From contig NZ_LR134352.1 of NCBI RefSeq assembly GCF_900637185.1, positions 5,694,001 through 5,758,000 of the forward strand: 64,000 bases of DNA, given 5' to 3'. Origin of the DNA: Nocardia asteroides (GTDB lineage Bacteria; Actinomycetota; Actinomycetes; Mycobacteriales; Mycobacteriaceae). The notes under the pieces are model-generated. The model was given only the letters and a program-made list of their open reading frames with translations, ran no database searches and had not been told where the DNA came from. Position numbers and translations under genes: made by a program. This document shows, one piece after another, positions 28,270 through 38,174 of the stretch (its first letter is position 1; each line of letters begins with the position of its first letter).

Positions 28270-29940
28270 GTGAACACGACCACAGCGGGGATCGCGTTCG
28301 TCGCGGCCCTGATCCTCGCGCTGGCCCTGGTGCACATACCGCTGGGCGACTACATGTACCGGGTCTACAGCGGCGACCAGCACTCGCGTGCCGAACGGCT
28401 GATCTACCGCGCCATCGGCGCCAAACCCGACGTCGAGCAGACCTGGCCGATCTACGCCCGCAGCGTGCTGGCGTTCTCGGCGGTGAGCATCCTGTTCCTG
28501 TTCTTCTTCCAGCTGGTCCAGGGCGCGCTGCCGCTGCACCTGAACGATCCCGGCATCGAGATGACCCCGGCGCTGGCCTGGAACACGGCGGTCAGTTTCG
28601 TCACCAACACCAACTGGCAGAACTACTCCGGCGAGTCCACCCAGGGGCACCTGGTCCAGATGGCGGGCCTGGCCGTGCAGAACTTCGTCTCCGCGGCCGT
28701 CGGCATGGCGGTGGCGGTGGCGCTGGTGCGCGGGTTCGCCCGCCGCCACACCGGCGACCTCGGCAACTTCTGGGTCGACCTCGTGCGCGGCACGCTGCGG
28801 ATCCTGCTGCCGATCGCCTTCGTCTTCGCGATCGTGCTGGTCGCGGGTGGCGTCATCCAGAACTTCCACCTGCACGATCAAGTCGCGCAGACCGTCGTCG
28901 GCGGGCAGCAGACGCTCACCGGCGGACCGGTCGCCGGCCAGGAGGTCATCAAGGAACTGGGCACCAACGGCGGCGGCTTCTACAACGCCAACTCGGCGCA
29001 TCCGTTCGAGAACGCGAGCACCTGGACCAACTTCCTGGAGATCTTCCTGCTGATGGTGATCGCCTTCTCGCTGCCGCGCACGTTCGGCTGGATGGTCGGC
29101 AGTACCAAGCAGGGGTACGCGATCGTGGCGGTGATGGGCACCATCGCGCTCACGAGCATCGCGCTGACCAACCTGTTCCAGCTGCAGCACCACGGCACGG
29201 TGCCGACCGCGATCGGCGCGTCGATGGAGGGCGTGGAAACCCGCTTCGGCGTGGCGAATTCGGCGACCTTCGCGGGCGCGACCACGCTCACCTCGACCGG
29301 CGCGGTGAACTCGTTCCACGATTCCTACACCAGCCTCGGCGGCCTGATGACGATGTTCAACATGCAGCTGGGCGAGGTCGCGCCCGGCGGCGTCGGTTCC
29401 GGCCTGTACGGCATGCTGATCCTCGCCGTGATCACGGTCTTCGTGGCCGGCCTGATGGTCGGGCGCACCCCCGAGTACCTCGGCAAGAAGATCACGCCGC
29501 GCGAAATCAAGCTGGCCGCTTCCTATTTCCTGGTGAGCCCGCTGATCGTGCTGGTCGGCACCGCGGTCGCCATGGCCCTGCCCGGCCAGCGGGCGAGCAT
29601 GCTCAACAGCGGCCCGCACGGTCTGTCGGAGGTGCTGTACGCCTTCACCTCCGCGGCCAACAACAACGGTTCCGCCTTCGCCGGACTCACCGGCAACACC
29701 GAGTGGTTCAACACCGCGCTCGGCCTGGCCATGGTGTTCGGGCGGTTCCTGCCGATCATCGTCGTCCTGGCACTGGCCGGTTCGCTGGCCCGCCAGGGCA
29801 CCACTCCCGCGTCGATCGGCACGCTGCCGACGCACCGGCCGCAGTTCGTCGGCATGGTCGTCGGCGTGACGGTGATCCTGGTCGCGCTCACCTTCCTGCC
29901 CGCGCTCGCGCTCGGGCCGCTCGCCGAAGGAATCCACTGA
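28270..29940 (+). CDS. kdpA: KdpA, K+-binding channel subunit
   Basis: A 556-residue potassium-selective subunit, homologous to K+ channels, with about ten membrane helices. Filter-like loops are visible: [34 protein letters not shown] and [19 protein letters not shown]. Complete length. GTG start immediately after kdpF and one base before kdpB, in a tight operon. Confidence 0.97.
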   Translation: MNTTTAGIAFVAALILALALVHIPLGDYMYRVYSGDQHSRAERLIYRAIGAKPDVEQTWPIYARSVLAFSAVSILFLFFFQLVQGALPLHLNDPGIEMTPALAWNTAVSFVTNTNWQNYSGESTQGHLVQMAGLAVQNFVSAAVGMAVAVALVRGFARRHTGDLGNFWVDLVRGTLRILLPIAFVFAIVLVAGGVIQNFHLHDQVAQTVVGGQQTLTGGPVAGQEVIKELGTNGGGFYNANSAHPFENASTWTNFLEIFLLMVIAFSLPRTFGWMVGSTKQGYAIVAVMGTIALTSIALTNLFQLQHHGTVPTAIGASMEGVETRFGVANSATFAGATTLTSTGAVNSFHDSYTSLGGLMTMFNMQLGEVAPGGVGSGLYGMLILAVITVFVAGLMVGRTPEYLGKKITPREIKLAASYFLVSPLIVLVGTAVAMALPGQRASMLNSGPHGLSEVLYAFTSAANNNGSAFAGLTGNTEWFNTALGLAMVFGRFLPIIVVLALAGSLARQGTTPASIGTLPTHRPQFVGMVVGVTVILVALTFLPALALGPLAEGIH

Positions 29941-29941
29941 G

Positions 29942-32089
29942 ATGGCAAGTCCCACCCTCGAAACACCGGCCGCACCCCGGCCCGAACACCGGACCAAGGG
30001 CGTTCAGAAGGGCGTCCTCGATCCGAAGCTGCTGCTCACCTCGCTGCCCGACGCGCTGCGCAAACTCGATCCCCGCACGCTGTGGAAGAACCCCGTCATG
30101 CTGATCGTCGAGATCGGCGCGGTCTGGTCGACCATCCTCGCGATCGCCGATCCGAGCTTCTTCGCCTGGGCGATCGTGGTGTGGCTGTGGCTGACCGTGG
30201 TGTTCGCCAACCTGGCCGAGGCCGTCGCCGAGGGCCGCGGCAAGGCCCAGGCCGACACCCTGCGAAAGGCCAAGACCGACACCGTCGCCCGCCGCCTGAC
30301 CGACTGGACTCCCGGCGGCCGCATCATCGAGGAGCGGGTCGCCGCACCCGACCTGCGCCGCGGTGACCACGTGGTGGTCGAGGCAGGCCAGGTCATCCCC
30401 GGTGACGGCGATGTCGTCGAAGGCATCGCCTCGGTGGACGAATCGGCCATCACCGGCGAATCCGCCCCGGTCATCCGCGAATCCGGCGGCGACCGCTCGG
30501 CCGTGACCGGCGGCACCACGGTGCTCTCGGATCGGATCGTCGTGCGGATCACCCAGGAACCGGGCGCCAGTTTCATCGACAAGATGATCGCCCTGGTCGA
30601 AGGCGCCAGTCGCCAGAAGACGCCGAACGAGATCGCGCTGAACATCCTGCTGGCCGCGCTCACGATCATCTTCGTCTTCGCGGTGGCCACGTTGCAGCCG
30701 CTGGCGATCTTCGCCAAGTCGAACAACCCCGGTGTGCCCGACACCGCGGCGCTGGACATGCACGGCATCACCGGCATCGTGCTGGTCTCGCTGCTGGTGT
30801 GCCTGATCCCGACCACCATCGGCGCGCTGCTCTCGGCCATCGGCATCGCGGGCATGGACCGGCTCGTGCAACGCAATGTGCTGGCCATGTCGGGCCGCGC
30901 GGTCGAGGCCGCCGGGGATGTGAACACCCTGCTGCTCGACAAGACCGGCACCATCACCCTCGGCAACCGCCAGGCCGCCGAATTCGTTCCGATGCCGGGC
31001 ATTCCCGACGACGAACTGGCCGACGCGGCGCAGCTGTCCAGCCTCGCCGACGAGACGCCGGAGGGGCGCTCGATCGTCGTGTTCGCCAAGCAGGCGTTCG
31101 GCAAGCGGGAACGCTCCGCGGGCGAGCTGCCCGGTGCCACCTGGGTGGACTTCACCGCGCAGACCCGCATGTCGGGCGTCGACCTCGCCGACGGGCACCA
31201 GCTGCGCAAGGGGGCAGCCGGTGCGGTCACCGAATGGGTTCGCGCCCAGGGTGGTTCGGTGCCGGGCCAGGCGGCGGTGATCGTCGACGGCATCTCGGCG
31301 TCGGGCGGTACGCCGCTGGTGGTCGGTGAGGTCAAGGACGGCATGCCGCGGCTGCTCGGCGTCATCCATCTCAAGGATGTCGTCAAACAGGGCATGCGGG
31401 AACGCTTCGACGAGATGCGCCGCATGGGCATCCGTACGGTGATGATCACCGGCGACAATCCGCTGACCGCCAAGGCGATCGCCGACGAGGCCGGGGTCGA
31501 CGACTTCCTCGCCGAGGCCACGCCGGAGGACAAGCTCGCCCTGATCAAGAAGGAACAGGACGGTGGCCGCCTGGTCGCGATGACCGGCGACGGCACCAAC
31601 GACGCCCCCGCCCTGGCCCAGGCCGACGTGGGCGTGGCGATGAACACCGGCACCTCGGCCGCCAAAGAGGCGGGCAACATGGTCGATCTGGATTCGGACC
31701 CGACCAAGCTGATCGAGATCGTCGAGATCGGCAAGCAGTTGCTCATCACCCGTGGCGCGCTCACCACGTTCTCCATCGCCAACGACATCGCCAAGTACTT
31801 CGCCATCATCCCGGCATTGTTCGTGGGACTGTTCCCCGGCCTCGACGCGCTCAACATCATGCGCCTGGCCAGCCCGCAGTCGGCGATCCTGTCCGCGGTG
31901 ATCTTCAACGCGATCATCATCGTGGCGTTGATCCCGCTGGCGCTGCGCGGTGTCGACTACCGGCCGAGCAATGCCTCGACGCTGTTGAGCCGCAACCTGA
32001 CCATCTACGGCCTGGGCGGCATCATCGCGCCGTTCCTCGGTATCAAGCTCATCGACCTGCTCGTTCAACTCCTCCCCGGGATGTCCTGA
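29942..32089 (+). CDS. kdpB: KdpB, P-type ATPase catalytic subunit
   Basis: A 715-residue P-type ATPase that powers K+ uptake. The phosphorylated Asp is near residue 333 in [13 protein letters not shown]. The actuator TGE loop is [17 protein letters not shown]. The hinge is [21 protein letters not shown]. Membrane helices lie near residues 50-90, 235-310 and 620-715. It starts one base after the kdpA stop and is followed one base later by kdpC. Confidence 0.98.
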   Translation: MASPTLETPAAPRPEHRTKGVQKGVLDPKLLLTSLPDALRKLDPRTLWKNPVMLIVEIGAVWSTILAIADPSFFAWAIVVWLWLTVVFANLAEAVAEGRGKAQADTLRKAKTDTVARRLTDWTPGGRIIEERVAAPDLRRGDHVVVEAGQVIPGDGDVVEGIASVDESAITGESAPVIRESGGDRSAVTGGTTVLSDRIVVRITQEPGASFIDKMIALVEGASRQKTPNEIALNILLAALTIIFVFAVATLQPLAIFAKSNNPGVPDTAALDMHGITGIVLVSLLVCLIPTTIGALLSAIGIAGMDRLVQRNVLAMSGRAVEAAGDVNTLLLDKTGTITLGNRQAAEFVPMPGIPDDELADAAQLSSLADETPEGRSIVVFAKQAFGKRERSAGELPGATWVDFTAQTRMSGVDLADGHQLRKGAAGAVTEWVRAQGGSVPGQAAVIVDGISASGGTPLVVGEVKDGMPRLLGVIHLKDVVKQGMRERFDEMRRMGIRTVMITGDNPLTAKAIADEAGVDDFLAEATPEDKLALIKKEQDGGRLVAMTGDGTNDAPALAQADVGVAMNTGTSAAKEAGNMVDLDSDPTKLIEIVEIGKQLLITRGALTTFSIANDIAKYFAIIPALFVGLFPGLDALNIMRLASPQSAILSAVIFNAIIIVALIPLALRGVDYRPSNASTLLSRNLTIYGLGGIIAPFLGIKLIDLLVQLLPGMS

Positions 32090-32090
32090 A

Positions 32091-32960
32091 ATGCGTCTGT
32101 CAACCTGGATCCGTCAGCATCTGGCCGCGCTGCGCGCCCTGCTCGTCCTGACCGTGATCACCGGAATCGTCTACCCCGTCGCGGTTTTCGCGGTGGCACA
32201 GCTGCCGGGGCTCAGCGAGAAGGCCGACGGCTCGCTGCTGGAGCGGGACGGAAAGCTGGTGGGCTCCAGCCTGATCGGGCAGTCGTTCACCGACGCCGAC
32301 GGCAAGGCGGTGGCACGGTACTTCCAGAGCCGTCCCTCGGCGGCGGGCGAGGGCTACGACCCGCTGGCCACCGGCGCGAGCAATCTCGGCCCGGAGGACA
32401 TCGTCGACACCGCCGACCGCACGAGTCTGCTGAGCACCGTATGCGCGCGATCGAAGGAGGTCGGCGACCGTGAGGGGGTCGACGGCGCCCGGCAGTTCTG
32501 CACGAAAGACGGTGTCGGCGCGGTGCTCTCGGTGATCGGGCCGCGTGATGCCGACGGTGACGTGTCCCGACCTGTCCAGGTGGTGAGCGTCAACGAACTC
32601 TGCCCGGCGCGGCCGTTCCTCGCCACCTTCCGTGACGTGGCGGTGGAGTGCGCGCGCGACGGCGAGGACTACGCGGTGGGCCGGATCATCCCGGTCCTCG
32701 GGGACGCCCCCGCCGACCCGGCCGTCCCCGCGGACGCGGTCACCGCCAGTGGCAGTGGTCTGGATCCGCACATCTCCCCGGAGTACGCGGCCATCCAGGT
32801 CGCGCGGGTGGCGCGGGCACGCGGCGTCACCGACGACCAGGTGCGCGCGGTGGTCGACGCCCACACCGACGGCCGCACGCTGGGCTTCCTCGGCGCGCCG
32901 CGGGTGAATGTCGTCGAGCTCAATCTCGCACTGGACGAACAGTTCCCGCCGCGCGGCTGA
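32091..32960 (+). CDS. kdpC: KdpC, with a cysteine-containing insertion
   Basis: 289 residues against about 190 in E. coli. An N-terminal membrane helix (ALLVLTVITGIVYPVAVFAV), GSSLIGQSF and FQSRPSA are conserved, as are VTASGSGLDPHISPEYAAIQ and GRTLGFLGAPRVNV at the end. Between them, about residues 103-208 form an extra segment with four cysteines (118, 137, 171, 187) and motifs FCTKDGVGAVLSVIG and SVNELCPARPFL. The soluble part of KdpC faces outside, so disulfides are possible. From memory, similar insertions occur in other actinobacteria. Confidence 0.95.
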   Translation: MRLSTWIRQHLAALRALLVLTVITGIVYPVAVFAVAQLPGLSEKADGSLLERDGKLVGSSLIGQSFTDADGKAVARYFQSRPSAAGEGYDPLATGASNLGPEDIVDTADRTSLLSTVCARSKEVGDREGVDGARQFCTKDGVGAVLSVIGPRDADGDVSRPVQVVSVNELCPARPFLATFRDVAVECARDGEDYAVGRIIPVLGDAPADPAVPADAVTASGSGLDPHISPEYAAIQVARVARARGVTDDQVRAVVDAHTDGRTLGFLGAPRVNVVELNLALDEQFPPRG

Positions 32961-33011
32961 ACCCACGACCGAGGCGGGGCCGGATCGTGACGGATCCGGT
33001 CCCGCTCCGTG

Positions 33012-35153
33012 TCATTGCTCGTCGGTGATCAGTGCCCAGCCTTCCGGCAGCCCGGTCACCGTGACCGCCGACCCGCAGACCTCGAGATCGACGGTGACCC
33101 CACCGAGCCGGAACTCCGACATCCGCACGCAGCCCCACGTCGACGGCACCTGCGGCCGCAACGTCAGGGTCTTGGCGGGTACGTCGGGGTCGAGCCCGAG
33201 GAACGACCGCACCAGCAGCAGCGGCGCCGCACTGGCCCACGCCTGCGGGGAGCAGGAGGTGGGGTAGGGCACCGGCGCCGCGAAGCGGGCGCGCGGGAAA
33301 CCACAGAACAGTTCGGGCAGCCTGCCGTCGAACGCGGCGGCCGCGTCGAGCAGGCCGGCCGAGAGCTTCGTCGCCAGTTCGACCGCGCCCGGCACGTGCT
33401 GATACCGCATCAGCCCGGCGACCGCGATCGCCGTGTCGTGGGGCCAGATCGAGCCGCAGTGATAGCTCATCGGGTTGTAGGCGCCCATGTTCGAGGCCAG
33501 CGTGCGCAGCCCGAACCCGGAATCCATCTCCGCCTTCGCCAGGTTCCGGATCAGGATCTCGGCGTGCTCGTCGGTGGCGATGCCCGACCACAGACAGTGC
33601 GCCGCGTTGCTGGTCAGCGCGTCGATCTGGCGCTTGCTGCCGTCCAGCGCCACGGCGTACCAGCCGCAGTGCGGTAGCCAGAACTGTTCGGCGAACTTGG
33701 TCCGCAACTCGGCGGCCCGCTCGCGCATCCGCGTCGCCAGGGCGGGATCGTCGAAGGCGTCGGCGAGTTCGGCGCGCGACAGGTACGCCGCGTACACGTA
33801 GCCCTGCACCTCGCACAGCGCGATCGGGGCCTGGGCGATGTGGCCGGTGGCGTCGTTGATGCCGTCGAAGCTGTCCTTCCAGCCCTGATTGATCAGGCCG
33901 CGATCGGTGGCGCGCACGTACTCCACGAAACCGTCGTCGTCACGGTCGCCGAAATCGGTGATCCAGCCGATGGCGGCGTCGGCCGCGGGCAGCAGCGTCG
34001 CGATCGAGGCGGGTTCGGCGCCCCAGCGCAGGCATTCGGCCAGCAGCATCACGAACAGCGGGGTGGCGTCGACGGTGCCGTAGTAGATCTGGCCGCCGAG
34101 CACCTGGCCGACGGCGGGTCCGCGCCGCATCTCGTGCATGATCCGGCCCGGCTCCTCCTCCACCAGCGGATCCACTGTCTGACCTTGCAATTCGGCGAGC
34201 TGCTGGAGGGTGCCGAGGGCGAGATCGGTCTCCAGCGGCAGCGACATCCACGCGGTGAGCAGCGAGTCGCGACCGAACAGCGTCATGAACCAGGGCGCGC
34301 CCGCGGCGACGAACGGCCTGCCCGTGCCCGAATCGGTGTGGATCTGCAACGCGCCCAGGTCGCTCTCACTGCGCCGCAGCACCCGGTTGAGCAGGCTCGA
34401 GTCGGCGGTGATGTCGGTGGCGGTGGCCCGCCACGCCTGGATCTTGCGCACCGGCTCGCTGGCCCGGTAGCGCTCGCCGGGGGTGCCCTGGGTCTGCGGG
34501 CGCTGTGCGGCACCCGCGGGTTGCGCGGTGATCTCGGTCTGCCAGCGTCCCCCCGCGGGGACGACGACGCGCCAGATCATGGTGCCGGGCAACACCATCG
34601 GTTCCACGGTCGAGGTGAGCGCGAGTCCGCGCGACAGGTCGGCCCGGTCGTGCAGCAGCAGCTCACCGTCGGCGGTGGTCATCTCCGCCCGGCGGCCGCC
34701 CATCCGGCCTTCCTTCACCGAGAACAGGTCGACGAAATCGGCGTCGACGTGTAGCTCGAGCACCACCGCGGTGGCCTCGCGGCTCATGTTCTCCAGCGTG
34801 ATCAGCTCGTGCATGCCCTCGGCGACCAGGCGGTCGCGCACGACGAGCAACGTGCTGTCGGCCCGGCCCTGCTGCGGCGGCCTCCGCAGCACGAACCGTG
34901 CCGCGAAGGCCTCCGGGCTGAGCACCGACAGCGGCTCGGGCCGCTTGCCGTCGATCATCAGCTCCCAGCGCGAGATCACCCGGGCGTCACGGAAGAACAG
35001 GCCCTGCGGCTTGCCGGGCTCGATGTCGCCGAGCCGGTCGGACAGGCAGAAGGTGCCGCCTTCGACGAGGGTGACGTTGCCGCCGCTGCCGCCGAGCCCG
35101 GCGGGTTCCCCCGCGTTGAGCGGGCTCGGCGACGACGTACTGTCCAGGCTCAT
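33012..35153 (-). CDS. Glycogen-debranching-type glycoside hydrolase (amylo-alpha-1,6-glucosidase-like)
   Basis: A 713-residue cytosolic protein. The N-terminal beta-sandwich domain is at about residues 25-260 (FCLSDRLGDIEPGKPQGLFF, then FRDARVISRWELM). It is followed by an (alpha/alpha)6 toroid similar to GH63/GH15 (APWFMTLFGRDSLLTAWMS, DSFDGINDATGHIAQ, YHCGSIWPHDTAIAVAGLMR). Plausible acid/base residues are in these last motifs. ATG 35153 overlaps the glycosyltransferase stop (ATGA), so the two genes act together in glycan or storage-polymer metabolism. The exact substrate is not shown. Confidence 0.87.
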   Translation of the reverse strand: MSLDSTSSPSPLNAGEPAGLGGSGGNVTLVEGGTFCLSDRLGDIEPGKPQGLFFRDARVISRWELMIDGKRPEPLSVLSPEAFAARFVLRRPPQQGRADSTLLVVRDRLVAEGMHELITLENMSREATAVVLELHVDADFVDLFSVKEGRMGGRRAEMTTADGELLLHDRADLSRGLALTSTVEPMVLPGTMIWRVVVPAGGRWQTEITAQPAGAAQRPQTQGTPGERYRASEPVRKIQAWRATATDITADSSLLNRVLRRSESDLGALQIHTDSGTGRPFVAAGAPWFMTLFGRDSLLTAWMSLPLETDLALGTLQQLAELQGQTVDPLVEEEPGRIMHEMRRGPAVGQVLGGQIYYGTVDATPLFVMLLAECLRWGAEPASIATLLPAADAAIGWITDFGDRDDDGFVEYVRATDRGLINQGWKDSFDGINDATGHIAQAPIALCEVQGYVYAAYLSRAELADAFDDPALATRMRERAAELRTKFAEQFWLPHCGWYAVALDGSKRQIDALTSNAAHCLWSGIATDEHAEILIRNLAKAEMDSGFGLRTLASNMGAYNPMSYHCGSIWPHDTAIAVAGLMRYQHVPGAVELATKLSAGLLDAAAAFDGRLPELFCGFPRARFAAPVPYPTSCSPQAWASAAPLLLVRSFLGLDPDVPAKTLTLRPQVPSTWGCVRMSEFRLGGVTVDLEVCGSAVTVTGLPEGWALITDEQ

Positions 35154-36340
35154 ACGCGCCCGCTGACCGCCGCCCCGACGGGCATCGGCATCGCGAACGC
35201 GTTGCCGTAGCCGATCGTGGTGCGGGCCAACAATTGCCGGTAGACCTGCTCGTAACCACCACCGAGGGTGTCGGCGCCGAAGTTCGCCTCCACGTGCGCC
35301 CGGCAGGCCGCCGGATCGAACGACGCGACCTCGGCGATCGCAGCGGGCAGTTCGTCGGGTTCCTCGCAGATGCGTCCGGTGACGCCGTCGACCAGGACCT
35401 CGGCCACGGCTCCCCCGCGCAACGCGACGACCGGCGTTCCGCAGACCATCGACTCGATCATCACCATGCCGAACGGCTCCTCCCAGCGAATGGGGAACAG
35501 CAGACACCTCGCTCCGGACAAGAGTTTACGCTTGGCCGCCGCGTCGGCGAGACCGAATACGTGATCGCTCTCGGTCAGCCGCGGTCGCACGTACTCCTCG
35601 AAGTACGCCTTTTCGGGCGGCTCGGAGCATTTACCGGCCAGGATGAGCGGAATACCGGCCTCGTGCGCGGCGTCGAGCGCCAGATGTGGACCCTTGTCCA
35701 TGGTGAAGCGGCCGAGGAACAGGGCGTAGTCCTGCTTCTCGGTCTGGAACGGCCACAGGTCCGGCCGCAGCGCGTTGTGCACGCGCCCCGCCCACGGCAG
35801 TTCCGGCGCCAGTTCCCGCTGCCGGTCGCTGATCGCGACGAGCGAGCATTCCTCGCCCAGTTCGCGGTAGTAGCGGTAGCAGTCGTCCTGGACGGGACCG
35901 TGCACGGTGACCACCGTCGGCAGGCCCAGATTGGCGTAGGCGGGCGCGTTCAGCGGACCGGCGAAGGTGTGATCGTGCACCAGGTCGATACCGTCGGTCT
36001 CGGCCAGCCGCTCGATCGCGCGACGCACCCGCAGCGCGTGCACCACCTCGGGAAAGGGATCGCCGAGGCGTTCCGGCACGATCCGGTCCCAGAGCGGGAC
36101 GAACTCCGCCTTGGTGCCCGGTTCGCCCGCCCCGAACAGGGTGACGTGATGGCCGCGCTCACACAGTGCGTCGACCAGATCCGCGACCACGGCCTCGACG
36201 CCGCCGTAGGCCTTGGGTGGGACATCGAAATACGGTGGGACCACCATGGCGATCCGCAGTGGGCCGTCGTTGTGCTCGATCGAATAGAGATCGGACGTGG
36301 AGAACCCGGTCGGCGACATTGCCGACATATCTGTACTCAT
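35150..36340 (-). CDS. GT4-family glycosyltransferase
   Basis: About 396 residues, GT-B fold. The N-terminal domain has LRIAMVVPPYFDVPPKAYGG. The C-terminal donor domain has YALFLGRFTMDKGPHLALDA and ends the Rossmann repeat with FPIRWEEPFGMVMIESMVCG, where the EPFG..IE motif is typical of GT4. The acceptor is unknown. The ATG at 36340 is preferred over upstream frames because GGAAGG lies seven bases before it. It is coupled to the debranching-like gene and preceded by 262 bp without another gene. Confidence 0.88.
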   Translation of the reverse strand: MSTDMSAMSPTGFSTSDLYSIEHNDGPLRIAMVVPPYFDVPPKAYGGVEAVVADLVDALCERGHHVTLFGAGEPGTKAEFVPLWDRIVPERLGDPFPEVVHALRVRRAIERLAETDGIDLVHDHTFAGPLNAPAYANLGLPTVVTVHGPVQDDCYRYYRELGEECSLVAISDRQRELAPELPWAGRVHNALRPDLWPFQTEKQDYALFLGRFTMDKGPHLALDAAHEAGIPLILAGKCSEPPEKAYFEEYVRPRLTESDHVFGLADAAAKRKLLSGARCLLFPIRWEEPFGMVMIESMVCGTPVVALRGGAVAEVLVDGVTGRICEEPDELPAAIAEVASFDPAACRAHVEANFGADTLGGGYEQVYRQLLARTTIGYGNAFAMPMPVGAAVSGRV

Positions 36341-36554
36341 GACCATCCTTCCAGGGACACAACCTCGCAACACTTGCGCGAACAAGAGATGGCCGCCTCG
36401 GCGGGGTGGAGACGAGAGCTTCACCGCCGTCCATGGGGCATGGTTGGCCTGGTCAGACGCGGAGCGCACCGCACGGGTGCCCGTCTGAACAGAGGGGCCG
36501 TAGTGGAAGGTACCCCGCTACCCGGGAGTAAACCAGTGGGTTGCTGACCGAGTC

Positions 36555-36573
36555 TGTCGGCGATTTCCCGACA
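36555..36573 (-). terminator. Hairpin downstream of the PstS-like gene
   Basis: TGTCGG-CGATTTC-CCGACA (6-bp stem, 7-base loop) lies 30 bases after the PstS-like stop codon. It is the only structured element seen in 36341-36602. Confidence 0.4.
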
Positions 36574-36602
36574 AGACAGGAGATTACGCCGTCAGAGCCG
36601 GT

Positions 36603-38084
36603 CTACGGTGTACAGAATTTCGGTTCCACCGGGTCGACGCACGGGATGTTGCCGAACTCGGTCATGGTGAGCCTGGCCTTACCCCGGGTGAGATAGTCCA
36701 GGAACTGGGCAACCAGCGAATCACCGGCGACCGGCCCGTGCGTGTAGGCGTACTCGACGCCGGTGAACTCGTAGTCGCCGGACCGGATCGTCGTCGGCGT
36801 CGGGCTCACCCCGTCGACGGTCACCGCCCGCACCCCGTCCCGGACGGCGGAGGTCTCCAGATATCCCACCGCCCCTGGGATTTTGGCAACGAACGCAGCC
36901 ACTTCCTCGGTGAGGTCCACCTCGCACTGCGCGCCGCCGGCGGCCATGCCGACGCAGCTCGTGTAGCGGAACACCTTGCGGTTGTCCTCGAGCAGCCGCG
37001 CCTCCAGTGCGCGCCGGGTGCCGGATCCGGCGGTCCGGTCGATCAGCACCACCGGCAGATCCGGCCCGCCGATCTGGCTCCAGTTGCGGATGTTTCCCCG
37101 GTACAGGTCCCTGATCTGCTGCGTCGTCAGATCTTTCACGCCCACCGCGGGATGTACCACCAGCGAGAACGAGGCCAGGGCCAGCGGCAGCTCGGTCAGC
37201 GTCTCGAACGAGGTGCCCTTGGAGCCGTCGCCGATCGCCAGCATGCCCGTGGTCGGGCCCGCCGTGGCCAGGGCGCGCAGCCCGGGTTCGGTGCCGTCGA
37301 AGTCGAAGGTGAAGTGCGCACCGGTGCAGGTCTTCTCGTAGGTCTGGGCCGCCCGGCGGATCATTGGCGCCATGGCGGTGGAGCCGACGATCGTCAGCGA
37401 GCCCGCGGCGCAGTCGCGCGGCGGTGGATCGCCGCGGAGCACGGTGGCCAGCAACTGCACCATCACCACCAGGGCGAGGAACACGCTCAGGCCCAGCAGC
37501 GCGGGTTCGCGCCGCGAGCGGCTGGTGGTCTCGACGAATCGGCCGCCTTTGAGGCTGCCCGCCTGGCGGACCACCTTCTCCGCGTTGACGTCCTGCGGAT
37601 CCGGCGCCGGGCCGGTGAGCACCGCCAGCACCTTGTAGTGCTCGCCGCGTTCGAGCCGCTCGCTCGGCAGCACGATCCGCGCCACGTTGTCGGTGCCCGT
37701 GCTCGGCGCCAAGTCCCGCAGCGCCTCGCTGTGCGTCGGCACCGATTGCCCGGTGCGGGTGACCCGCTCGGTCACCTCCAGCGCGCGAATGGTGTGGTGG
37801 GGGAACAGCAGGCGCGGGCTCTCGGCGGCGGCGTAGTCGTCGTCCTCGATCACCGTGGAGCCGTAGTTCTCGATCCGGATCAGCACCACCGATACCGGAT
37901 CGGTGGCGTCCGGTGCCGCGGCGCCGTTGGCGTCGGTGAGCTGGATCCGGCTGGCCGGAGTGTTCATCTGCACGCGATAGCCGAGGCGTTTGCGCCCGAC
38001 GAAGACGAACTCGCGCAGGAACGCCGCCGTGGCCACGAGCAGGCCCAGCGTCGACAGCACGATCTCGACCGGGAACTCCCCCAT
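36603..38084 (-). CDS. Membrane-tethered PstS-like phosphate-binding-type protein
   Basis: 493 residues with an unusual layout. A membrane helix near residues 5-25 (VEIVLSTLGLLVATAAFLRE) is followed by a soluble beta-rich domain (SVVLIRIENYGSTVIEDDD). A second membrane helix lies near 195-217 (LLGLSVFLALVVMVQLLATV). A periplasmic-binding-protein domain of the PstS type occupies 228-493 (GSLTIVGSTAMAPMIRRAAQ, VVLIDRTAGSGTRRALEA, VGYLETSAVRDG). No pstCAB is nearby. It may be a receptor rather than a transport component; the ligand is inferred only. Confidence 0.82.
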   Translation of the reverse strand: MGEFPVEIVLSTLGLLVATAAFLREFVFVGRKRLGYRVQMNTPASRIQLTDANGAAAPDATDPVSVVLIRIENYGSTVIEDDDYAAAESPRLLFPHHTIRALEVTERVTRTGQSVPTHSEALRDLAPSTGTDNVARIVLPSERLERGEHYKVLAVLTGPAPDPQDVNAEKVVRQAGSLKGGRFVETTSRSRREPALLGLSVFLALVVMVQLLATVLRGDPPPRDCAAGSLTIVGSTAMAPMIRRAAQTYEKTCTGAHFTFDFDGTEPGLRALATAGPTTGMLAIGDGSKGTSFETLTELPLALASFSLVVHPAVGVKDLTTQQIRDLYRGNIRNWSQIGGPDLPVVLIDRTAGSGTRRALEARLLEDNRKVFRYTSCVGMAAGGAQCEVDLTEEVAAFVAKIPGAVGYLETSAVRDGVRAVTVDGVSPTPTTIRSGDYEFTGVEYAYTHGPVAGDSLVAQFLDYLTRGKARLTMTEFGNIPCVDPVEPKFCTP

Positions 38085-38174
38085 CGACTCCCCCTGACCC
38101 CGGATACCTGTCTCCGACTGTCTATCAGGCGGATCCGCGCGTGCGGCGCCCGACGCCGGGTGTTCGGCGAGTCT

